From assembly GCA_034008185.1 (NCBI GenBank), contig CM067083.1, positions 310,001-374,000 of the forward strand: a DNA stretch of 64,000 bases, read 5' to 3'. How positions within the stretch are numbered: position 1 is the stretch's first letter; every line of letters starts with the position of its first letter. The stretch comes from Gorsachius magnificus. Its lineage: Eukaryota > Chordata > Aves > Pelecaniformes > Ardeidae. The translations under genes and the position numbers were made by a program. The notes beneath the pieces were generated by a model. The model was given only the letters and a program-made list of their open reading frames with translations. It did not search any database and had not been told where the DNA came from. Below, piece after piece: positions 27,224 to 38,018 of the stretch.

Positions 27224-28337
27224 TATCCGCTGGACAGATGAAAATAAGGGACCCAGAAGAAAAACCACTGCATCACCAATGCACTTCATCAGCAAATCCC
27301 GACTGCTCAATGAGAGTGTGAATTTTTGCATTCCTCCTCATAGCTAGCAGACAAGTTTTGTTTAAATATATCAGAAGTGTCTTACACGCAGGTGCAGCAA
27401 TAAAGCAAAGGAGTTGCTGCTCACAGGGGCACTGCACTTTTTGCAGGATAAGCTGTAAAGGCAGAGGAGCTCTGCAGCCTCCAAAGCCACCACGTTATCT
27501 CAGGCTGGGCATGGGGCTTCCACTTGGAACCACCCAGCCTTTGGAAACCTCACACTTACTCCCACGACGCATTTTAGGGCCACTGTGGCTGCCGTGATCT
27601 TCTCATTAAGAGCACAGCATCATTAGAGGATGGGCACCATCTTCACAGACCTGCAGGCAGCCGCTGGCTGCTGCATTAAAGCAAAGCCCAGCCACCTCCA
27701 GGCATTGCTGCCCATGGCCCTGGGGGCAGCGGCAACCCTCCCACGCCCCCTGATTTGGACCAGGTAAAGCTTTCAGCCTCTGCCGAGAGCCCAGGAAGCT
27801 GGGAGGGGGAGCCAGGCCATGCAGGCAGTCCCCACCGGACACAGGGGTGCGGGAGACGCAGGGAAGGCGCAGTCACGCTGGAAGCTGCCACGTCCCGGCA
27901 GCCTCCCCTGCCGCCCCCACCAGCGCATCGCTTACGGAGGGAAGGGGCCGGCGTGGCACTGCTGCTAACAAACCCCATCCACTGCCCCAGCCTCACCTTG
28001 CCCACGAGCAAAAGCAAATTATCAATGCCCACAGCTCTGTCTGCTCAGCGCCCAGCCTGCAGTATCGAATATTGAAGACGCAGCCATGAACAGAGCTCCT
28101 TTGGCCACCTCACTCCCCCCATGGAGGGGGTGTTTCTCAGCTGGTTTCCTGCCAGATGCCATTTCCCACCCTCTTAAACTGAGATCTACTTCAAGGCCTG
28201 TGCAGATGCTGGCAGACCACGTTCAATCCCATTTCAGCAATGAAAAGCCTGAGGGAAGAAAAAACCATCACTGTAGGTACCTGGAAAACTGAGCCTTATT
28301 AAGCCTGCACCTCCACTTTTGAAGTATGCAAAAGATT
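27224..28337. other. Unassigned DNA
   Basis: No gene, RNA gene or clear repeat was recognised in this stretch. Confidence 0.55.
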
Positions 28338-28402
28338 ATCATGGAATCCTGGGTTGGAAGGGACCTCAAGGATCATCTGGCCCAACCTTTCTAGGCAAGA
28401 TT
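28338..28402 (-). mobile_element. CR1 LINE 3'-end fragment, reverse orientation
   Basis: The plus strand shows the reverse complement of the CR1 3' end: ATCATGGAATCCTGGGTTGG, then AAGGGACCTCAAGGATCATC, then TGGCCCAACC. The element therefore lies on the minus strand. Only the terminal segment is left. Confidence 0.88.
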
Positions 28403-31400
28403 AATACTGGAATTGCTGAAAAAATGCTTAAGTTTTGTGCTTAGTGTAAGAGAAGGGCAAGGCTGGCCAAGTTCTCTTTGAGAGCATAGGATCTCTGGCA
28501 CAAAGCATCTGCTCTGCATTTTCCAAGGGAAAACAGGGCAGGAACCTGTGTCCATTTACCACTCCAGAAGGAAGAGAGCCCCTTGCCCCTCCTGGGGGGG
28601 TCTCTGGGGCTCTCACCTCTGGTTCCGACACGCAGCTGCCAGGAGGGAGACCAGGGGTGCTGGCTGAGCGTCAGGAGACCCGGACACAGGCACGGCCATG
28701 GTCAGGCACCCTGGCACATCCCAGCTCGGGGCATTCCCATCACCTCCCAGGGGACTGCTCGGAGCTCTGCAGGGGTGGTCACAGACCTGTGAGCACTGGG
28801 TCACCCCGACAGCCGCAGCAGGACCAGTGCAGTGTCAGACCCGCGGGAGCCCTCCCCGAAGCTCCAGGAGACTAAAAAAGAGCCTAAAAAGGCAAACTCT
28901 GGTGCCGTGGGCGGCCTGCTGCGGCCGCACACCCGTGATACCGCGAGCCTGGCATAGCAGCCCACACACTTTGCATTCTTCCACCACCTTAGATGTAATC
29001 AAACCTCAACGGATGTCAAAACCTGCTGTAACCAAGCTATTTGTACAAACACAGGGTTTGCACGTAGAGAACATCTTAAAGCAATTTCTAATAAAACCTG
29101 CGAGAAGCTGGATATGTACTGAGCCATCCCCACGTCCGCGCAGTGGGAAAGAGGCAGAAGTGCACGCCTTGACCATGGCCTGTACAGAACTTGTATTGGC
29201 AGATAAACCTTACTTAGCATTTTATGGAATAAAACCCTCCTGCCTGCCTCTTCCAAGATAAGCTCGTAACATGGGGAGGAGGGAGAGAAATGAGGTGGAA
29301 ACACGGCTGTGACCCGAGAAATCAATTAAACCTGTATGCCTCATTAGTGCTTTGAAGGGTGGAATGGTTTTCCTGCCGGAGATGTGGTGTTCAGCGTGTC
29401 AGTCCAGACCACTCAGTGCAGGTGTCCCAGCGTTTAAACACACACCACCAGATCTCACAGATCCAAATTCAGAGCAGCCCTGGAAAGCCCAGGGCGAGAA
29501 GCTGGAGATGTTGAAGCATTCGGCACTCCAGGCTCAGACCGGTCTCACTATTCTGGCAACATCTGCACTAGGGAGATGGAGCCCAGGACCATGAATGGGG
29601 ACTTGCACGGGGCAGGGGGTGCCAGCAGACCCTGGTCCTGGGCTTCATGGAAACACGTCTTTAACCTTGGAAGTCCAGGAGGGACAGGAATACCCCGAAA
29701 GACAAGTTAAGATTCCCATGCTAAAACCAGTCCTTTCTTCTGCTGGCATGCAGCAATTCGCAATTTTGAGGAAAAACCGCTGCAGAAGAGATGCCTCTCC
29801 AGCTGTTCCCGTTAGGCAGCAAACGGCTTCGCAGGACGCTCCGAGATGTGCCGAAGGCCCAGGACGCGCAAGATCCCCGTATTCCCCAGCCTCTGCGCAA
29901 AGCCCAACGCAAGGGCAGGAGAGGCCAGAGCACCCTTGCTGGGATGCACTGGGACCACAGCCGTGGTCTCCCATTACAAGAAAAAACAAAACCAGAAAAA
30001 CCACCACAAAACCCCCTCCCTAAACCACCAAGGTGCTGCGGAATTAAAGCTCAGAAGGTGGAAGATCCGCTATAAACTCAGCTAAGCCACATTTCTAGCC
30101 CATCACTATGCTCCTCAGCTGTCATGATGAAACAGCTCCGCTTCACCATGCCAGATCTCAGCAGAATTTAGAGAGGAAGAAGGGCTGGTGGAAGCATGCA
30201 GCTGTATTACAGCCACCAGCTCCACTACTGGTATGGAAAAATCCCCACACAGTAATTGAGCTTTAAAAAAGAAAGTATAAACCTACATAGCTGGCTCACA
30301 AATCCAAATGCCTGGGTTTTTAACTCCAAAGAACAAGGGCCAGCAAGCGATCAACGACAGCCACCAAAGCAATTTTTTCTTGCCAGCCAAACCAGACAAA
30401 CATGGGATGAAACAGGGCAGAAGGGACTTACCAGATTGGGCAGGGCGTTGCACAAACAGGACCGGTCCCAGGCGCTCCAGATAGGCAGCTGCTCCACGGA
30501 TTTCCCAGGAAAAGAGCAAGGGCTGCCCCCCCAGCACTGCCCTGCCCACGGCACAGGTACCTCCTGCCCTGCCTTTGGGGTCCCTTACCCACAGCACCCA
30601 TGCCCTATCCACCCAGCTCAGCCCACCACCCACCCGCTCACTCCCTTTTGGCCATCACCTCTTGCCCGCTCACCCCCAATTTAAAGCCTTCCCGACGGAT
30701 TGGCCAGCCCCTTGACGAGCTCCCTTTGCTCTCCTTGGCCAGCTGGGCCCCATCTCTCCCACCCGAGAGGACTCTGGGGGTAAAAGCCCAATCACTCTCA
30801 TTGGCACCAGTTGCACCAGGGGGCCCTGACCTGCAACCCCCTCCACCCCTCCTCAAGCCCTTTCCCTTGCTGGCAGGATCAAGGGGAAAAAACACCTGGC
30901 CCCTTGACCACCCCCTTGGCCCCCGGGGCCACAAAGTCCTGCTTGAGCTTTCCGGGTCTCCCCTAGCAGCGTTGGGGTGCATCTCCTGCACGGTCACCCT
31001 GCCCCACACCAGGCAAAAGGGAGAAGCTCAAAAACATCAGCCCCAGGAGGATGATAATGGTGACGGAGACGGTGATGAGCTGAGGATCTGGCCCCTGAGC
31101 ACGGGGTGCGCAGGGAAGGGCGCGTTTCCAGCTGCAGGCAGGGCTGGGCCAGGCCAGATGTGCCCAGAGCAGTGGTAACCGCCCCATCTCAAGAGCAGCT
31201 TTGTTTAAGGCCTGACTCATAGCTCTGGTGGTTATTGTGGGACACGTTCACTTGGTTTTAAAAAGACCACTCTTTGTGGTGGGCAAGGTGCCCAGCCGCA
31301 GGACCGAGCCGGGGCAGCGATCCCTGCCCTCCCCACGGCAGGGGCAGGCTGCCCGACGTCCCCGGGACCGGGGAACCAGCCCACGCAAGGGGACGGGAAG

Positions 31401-31649
31401 GCTCCTCGCCCCCGAGAACTTACTGATGAGGAAGCTTTGGCTCAGTGTTTTTCCCCGTGAAATACAAAACCCATTGAGAACACCCAATGCACACTGCTTC
31501 TGCTCTACTTTCCAGTAGATGATTTATCACAAAATAGGCTGCCGGGACACTCCAATTTTTAAACACAGACTAACTACTGTGTTACTGATTTCTACGGTCT
31601 TCTAGGGGCTGGTCTCAGTATGTTTAACTTCTATTTATTGTCCCTCCAG
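28403..31649. other. Unassigned DNA upstream of the unidentified exon pair
   Basis: No named gene was recognised. If the exon at 31,650 is real, its upstream partners should lie in this stretch or further left, but I could not find a convincing one. Plus-strand AATAAA words occur near 29,090 and 29,228. A minus-strand frame at 30,963-31,220 has a hydrophobic C-terminal part and is discussed under findings. Confidence 0.45.
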
Positions 31650-32458
31650 AAGAGTTTTCTGGGATAAAAGCTTACTTGGATAAGAAGCTGAACAGGCTGC
31701 AGTCAAGAGGATTTATTGTCTTCAACTATCCTCATGATCAATACATATTTTATAGAATTACTGGAAAATATCAATCACGAATGGTTAGACAGCTCTCATT
31801 AAAGGAAGCAGATCTGCTGTCTTGGCATGTTAATAGCGGTAAGCAGTACTGAGAGAAGGGCTTGGGGTACCTTAGATAAGATGCTGCGTAACAATTGTAT
31901 AGATTGCTTGTAGCCCAAAGAATCAAATTGATAGATAGTGCTCAGATGTTTTGCTAATTATTGTGCAAACTAACTGAAGCAAGATTTGCGGCTCCTTACA
32001 AAGGACAGTTCCTGTAAGAACCAGGAATTTGCCTTAAGAACCAGCTTGAACCGACCTTGCAGTTTGGGCAGGAGCAAAGGATCAACTGAGTCTGCACAAG
32101 AACAAGGGGTTACTGGTGGTGGCGAAGAGGAGCCATCAGCCTTCATCCCCACGACAACCACCACAAGGAGGCACTGAGCAAGGGCAGTCCAGATGGACTT
32201 ATGGAAATGACCTCTTGAAACTCATTTTAATACAAAGGGGGGACAGGTTATACATATGTATAGGTGTACTGGGAAACTTCATGCATATGTAACACTTTGC
32301 TACATATAAACAGGACAAGCTGCTGAGTGGAGGTGCCCACGACTTTGGTGGGACTGCCCCCCGTGCTGCCCAGCGCTGAATAACCATACCTACCTTGTAA
32401 TCTTACAGATTGTGGAGTTTCCGCACATCAGTTCTGTGACAGTTTGGAGAAGCCTTAG
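31650..32458 (+). CDS. Unidentified gene, two 3'-terminal coding exons (partial)
   Basis: I do not recognise this product. Exon A is 31,650-31,838 and exon B begins at 32,409. Exon A follows a pyrimidine-rich tract and CCTCCAG, is 189 bases long, stays open in one frame only, and ends at G|GTAAGC. Both its introns are therefore phase 1. Its 62 complete codons include YLDKKLNRLQSRGFIVFNY, QYIFYRITGKYQ and LSLKEADLLSWHVNS. Exon B follows CTTACAG, completes the split codon to Asp, continues CGVSAHQFCDSLEKP and stops with TAG at 32,456-32,458. Codon use is ordinary for a vertebrate exon. The gene would converge on CRNKL1, whose poly(A) signal lies only 200 bases further right. Upstream exons were not found. 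Alternatives are a decayed gene or an exon of a non-coding transcript. Confidence 0.42.
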
Positions 32459-32654
32459 AACTGTGGGTCTTGTGCTAAAAACAAAGCTGCTGTCCAGTTC
32501 TTCCAGTTCTCAGATCACTGGTTAAGAGCTGCACTGGGCCCACGACCTTGCAGTTATCAGAAATGAACAGACTATTCATGGGAATCAACTCCAACGTGGT
32601 GCTTTTTTCCCAAACAATGTCTCAAGTCAGTAATAGTAAAACTCTCCAAATCCA
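32459..32654. other. Tail-to-tail spacer between the unidentified exon pair and CRNKL1
   Basis: The spacer between the plus-strand stop (32,458) and the minus-strand poly(A) signal of CRNKL1 is under 200 bases. No plus-strand AATAAA is visible inside it, so a plus-strand transcript would probably run into the CRNKL1 3' end and give overlapping 3' UTRs. Confidence 0.45.
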
Positions 32655-32660
32655 TTTATT
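32655..32660 (-). terminator. CRNKL1: CRNKL1 polyadenylation signal
   Basis: TTTATT on the plus strand reads AATAAA on the minus strand, 59 bases after the CRNKL1 stop codon. It is the first canonical signal after the stop, so the 3' UTR is probably less than about 100 bases long, with cleavage expected near 32,625-32,645. Confidence 0.75.
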
Positions 32661-32718
32661 TGTCAGCAATGAAAAGACTGTACAATACCCGAGAAAGGGG
32701 GCGGGGAAAGGCAATGCA

Positions 32719-32886
32719 TTAAGACTGGCTTTCATCAATGTCTTTGTCCGGATCCATCTCTGCAGCTTCACTCTCCTGTTGCTGCTTCTTCCAGAGTTTA
32801 GCCATAGCAAGCAGTTTGAGATTAGGCTGATTGGCAGTATCTTCTGGGAAAATGTAATCATAGTATTCCTCCCAGCCAGCATCAGA
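32719..32886 (-). CDS. CRNKL1: CRNKL1 exon 14, C-terminus and stop
   Basis: The exon encodes [34 protein letters not shown] and the acidic end [11 protein letters not shown], then TAA at 32,721-32,719. The acceptor is CCCTAG|. The [16 protein letters not shown] block is a hallmark of the family's C-terminus. Confidence 0.96.
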   Translation of the reverse strand, partial: SDAGWEEYYDYIFPEDTANQPNLKLLAMAKLWKKQQQESEAAEMDPDKDIDESQS

Positions 32887-35800
32887 CTAGGGAAAAAAAT
32901 AGCACAAAGCAAGTTTAATTTGCATGTTAATGTCAGCTATTAGAAGGTGCTTCTAATAAGCGTAACAGTGAGATAAAATTAAAATCAGTGTTTGTTAGAC
33001 CATCCACAGCAGCTGAAAGCCATGAGCTGAATAGGTGTAAGACAGTACTTCTGCTGTGCAGAATGAGCAGGCAGATTTGATGGACAGCCTGGCTACGGTT
33101 TCCCAAACAAACACGATCCGCACAGCGCTACCTAAGGCTGTTTCGATTTGCTTATGGCAGGAGTTTAAAGCAAAGGTAGCTTGAGCGTTTCGTGTGAGTA
33201 TTTCACTCTAAACCAACTGCCCACCTAGCCCGCTGAAGAGCAAGCGGCTCAGCAGCACACGTTTCAGGCCAATGCTTTTTTCAATTACTGCAGTAAAATT
33301 GGTATGCAGCTATAGCCCCCACCGTAACAGCAGCCTGTGGTTTGTGCACCAGACCCCAGCACAAAGCTGCCAAAGATTCAGTGTGACCACTTGCATAATT
33401 TTTCCTCTTACCCCATCCTCAGCCTGCAGTTTCCTCCGCTTCTTTATTTTCTCAGGCATAAGTTTATCTATCCTCTCTTTAGTGGTATCTGTTCCAAACT
33501 CCTCTTCAAAGCTTCTCCAGGATTCCAGAAGCATGACTCTCTCCTCTTTCTCCTCACAGTTTCGCATTGCCTTATTAGCCTCTTCATAAATCTGCCGGCA
33601 TCTTGACAAATTCTGCTCCCTCCCTGCAGAGAGCTCAAACTGCGCAAAGCTGATCCATACCTGTGGTGAGAGCAAATCACAACCAAGCTCCAACCTCCAT
33701 TCTGAAGTTTGATGGCTAAGTGACACTTTAAAAAACCAGAGCAGCCAAACAAGCAGATGTCAATGCCAGTCCAAAGCACTTTTTCCTAAGCAGATGCCTA
33801 GAAAATTCACGTTTGTTTCACACGCGTGAGATTTGCCTCCTTTTCATTCACATAAGCCACACTGTCAAATTTCTTGCAGTTGTTTCGGGTCGTGATAAAT
33901 CTGTCTGAATTTAGTCAAACGGCAGCACCAAACTAGGCCGGAAAAATCACAACTCCCTTTTCCTTGCAATGTTTTTGCTGCTAGAATTCCAAAGCTACTT
34001 GTCAGGAAGAGGCTGCTTTGAAGCCTTCTGCAAAGCCGCCCTTCACATAAGAAATGGCCATGGTTGTATGTAATTGGGAAATGCCTTTCCCCTTTTCGTG
34101 GCACAGGCATGGTACTGAACTTAGGTTCACTGCTGATTTGAAAAAGCCCTGCACTCAAAGCAGGCCGGGGTTTCCATCCACCATGGACTTGACCCAAGGC
34201 CAATTCTGTTCTGGGTAGCCATACACACCTTAACATGCTGCGTCCTCTGAAGTAATCTGCGGTAAAGGTTTCTTGTTTTCTCATACTCTTCTTGCTCAAT
34301 TTCAAAGTCGATGTAGGATTTCCAAAGAACCTGCAAAAGAAGTCTCTCACTATGGTAATAGCTCACCGAGAGAATGGAAAAAAGAAAAAAAAAGAGTAGG
34401 AGCACTGACAAATGTGAAATTTCCCTGGAAGAAAGTCTCAGAGATCTGAGCATTAATTGACCGCACAAGCTAGGATTACGACTAAGCAGCATCAGATCTT
34501 GTGCACGTAATCCATTTAGCTTGCTCCCACAAGCATGCTTCCCCCTCCATGTTTTATCGTGGGTTTTATAGTCCTGCATACCCTGCTAAGAAACAGATGC
34601 TAAATTGATGAGACACAGGCTAAGCCGCTGCGGTAAGCAGTTCTGTTCAAGCTGGTAGGTTATTTACATTTTAATTAGCCACGCTGTGTAATAAATACCT
34701 TAAAATTGTGCCAACTGTAAAGTTCATCTGCTGCCTTACCTCTGGCATGTCTAGCCGGGGCTGGCCGATAGCCAACTCATATATTGCACGGGCTCGATCG
34801 ATATCCCCAAGAATAGTCTCTAGTTCAGCAAATTTAATCCATGATGTGCAGTTTTCCGGTGCAAACTCCAGGAATTTTTCATACAGCTTTCGGCAACGAT
34901 CAAATTCTCGCAGTTGTAACTCCAACTCAATATAACCTTTGAACAGTTTGTTTTTTGGACATTTACCTATGGATGTCCCCTGTTAAGCAAAAAAAACCAA
35001 AACAAACCCCAAAACAAATTAAAGATCTTGCAAGGGAAAAACCCAGCCTATTTTCTAAGCACCTGTTTATTCTCCAGTATTTGAACTAAAATTCATTTTT
35101 GAGCAGAGCTTAATTTTTAAGACTCTGGCTGGAGCCAGCATGAAATCCAAGCACTGTTTGCAAAATGAGCGTTCGTCCATAAACACCACCAAAACCTCTG
35201 AAAGCAGAAAACCTTTTAACTTGTTATCCTTCTACATACCACAGATCCCCCACGAGGTACGAGTTGGAACTCACCCTGGCTCATCAAATGAATGCTTCAT
35301 CTTGCATCAAAAGCTGAAGCAAGCACAGCACCAGTCTTCCAGGTAAGCAGTTCCCAAGTATCTTACAAAACAAATTACATCAAGAGAAACTTCTCCTGGA
35401 CCACTACTGCTATTCACCATGGCATAGAGAATTGTCCATGCTCCCTGCCTGCTGGCTTACGGTAATGGATAGGTGGAGAATCATGTTTAAAAAAAAAAGA
35501 TTTCCTTTTTGATATGCTTCGTCATCTGAAGAAAACTGTCTGTCCTAAACCACGGTGCGAGCTGTGAGAAAGCAGTTTCTGATTCTTAATTTGGGAACCT
35601 TCTAAAGCGAGAGCTAAGAATGGGCATTATCTGAGACAGATACGCAGTGAGTGTCACCCTTTGAGTCACTTCCGTAGACGGGTATTATTTATTAAGCACT
35701 ACAGCCTCTGTTCCCTCAAGCTGAGAATTCAGTAATTTGAGATCAAATTCCCTTACCACAATTCTCCTGCACAACTTTCCTACACATTGATTATCTTGGT

Positions 35801-37987
35801 ACTTATTAAAGATGGAGGAAACCACCACTCGGGAATATCAGTTTGCTCACCATTATGACCCTCCAGCTCTATAAATGTCTTTTCTATTTCCAGAGATGCT
35901 CAGTTCTTCCCCACACGCCCCCCCATTACTATTTTCTTAAGCAGCATAGGCTCCAGCCGATCTCCTGTCTCCCAGTCCCAGCATCTCTCAGACCCTAGAA
36001 AAACAAGGAATCCACACACCATCTACAGCCAGTGAAAATAATGCAGAGCTGTCTGCACGCTAGTGAGAGCTTCAGCATCAGGAGCTGGACCTTCTCTTCT
36101 GCATGGTGACAGTGCGGGACCCTCACCTCAGGACAGGAGCAAGGTTTCTTGCCAAAGAGGTGGCTGAAAGTCAACTCATTGCAAAAGAAAGAAACTGCTT
36201 GCCAAATCTGGGTCCTGTCCAAAAAAGTATTATGGCTGCAGCAGCAAAATCTGGTTTCCGAAATAAGAAAAAGGTGACCTACTAAAAAGAAGTCTGTCAA
36301 AGAAATGAAACAACAGGGAAAAAGACCAACAAAAGAGAAGCCTAAAAGAAACCAAGGAAACTTTGTATTTCTAGACGGGCCAAAGCATCCTTTCCAGAAT
36401 CTACCACAGCATTTACCCCCCCAAAAAAAAGGCAGCCAGAAGCAGGGTGCTGACTGGTGACTGTGGTGATGTTGAGCGATGGTATCTTAAGCCAAGCTAG
36501 AACAGCAGCATGCTTCAGGACAGACGGTTGTCTTCTCCTACAGGGAGACAGTAACAGTCTCACAGGGGACTTAACCCCTCCGCTTTGGTTTTTTCTGGTC
36601 ACGAGCAGGAGTCCAGCTCAAGAGACAAAGCTTTACTAGACATTGGGGGCAGACTCAGCACAGTGTCAGCTACAGAAGGCCACTCATGTTTATGCTCCTA
36701 TCACTGCAGTGCCGTGGGTTTGGTGGAAACCCCATCAGTTTCCTCTTTAAGGTCAAACCACTTCAACTGTTGCTGACATCAGCTTTCTCCCAAAATTCCT
36801 AATGCTATCATTGAGCTCATTCAGAATATCTGAACTGAAGGGAAAGAAAGTTTTTCATTTCAAAAGGTTTTGCTGCCAAAATGTACTCCATTGTTCTCTG
36901 ACATGCTGACATTCACACAGTGGATTCACACAGAAGCTCTGGAGCCTGCCCAAAGTCCCCGTGATTGCATCTATCAGCAACCTAGTAGCTGGGGCTCAAA
37001 CACTCTATTCAGCAGGTCTTCATTTCTGAGAGTCAAAAACTCCTATTTATTTAAAAAGCTTTTTAAAACACTATTTTTAGTACAAGTATAATTTAAACAA
37101 AGCAGCAGCAGTTAAAAATTTCCAAGTGCACTAAGCTGATTTGGGTACTCTTGCATTCAGACATGTGTTTTGTCTGCTGAAACGAGAAAGCTGCATTCAT
37201 TTCTGCCCGTGGCTAATTAATCATATCAAGCTATACTTCTTTTTAAATCATACATGACAGTAAATACTGGTCCCTGCAGACTTCTTAGATGCTTTATTTA
37301 AGTGGATTAAACCAGCAATTCATAAAGGACAATTTAAGATCTTTTAATGCCATTCCCTTGTTACTATTAAAGTCAATTATGGAATTAACAAAAGCTTACC
37401 AAAGCTCTTCTGGCAAGTGGAAGATTTTTCTGACGTATTTCAAACTGTGCATACAGCAGCCATATTTTGGCAAACGTAAACTGAAAGAAAAAGAACAATG
37501 CAATGCTTATGCTGGAAACTTAGCAAATAACGCTGCCTATGTTCTTTAAAAAAAATAATCACGCTGTCTATTAAGATGTTGCCTCTACCATAGCTAGTTG
37601 CATTTGATCTCAGTGTTTTCCTGCTGAGAAGTTGAGAGTTCATAAGCCAAAACCACCTCTCTAGAACAGGACAACATACTCCACCACAGATGAAAGAAAA
37701 ATGGCCAGGACAGAGGTCTTCCCAACCGAAGATAAGGCTTTTAAACCAATCAATTGATTGGTAAAATTCAGCTATCACTGAATCAATTAACAGCCAATAA
37801 CTCTTAATAATTACAGATTAGTCCTAAGCTACACAGTTGATACTCAGGTGACATGATTAATGACAAAGTAGAAAAGGAAGTACAGGAACTAAGATTTCCT
37901 GACATTCCAAGGCAATGCTGATAAATTGTTTTAAGGGTTTGGCCACGTGAATATTTTAGTTAAAGCCCACCGGCAAAAAACCCACAG

Positions 37988-38018
<31 letters not shown>

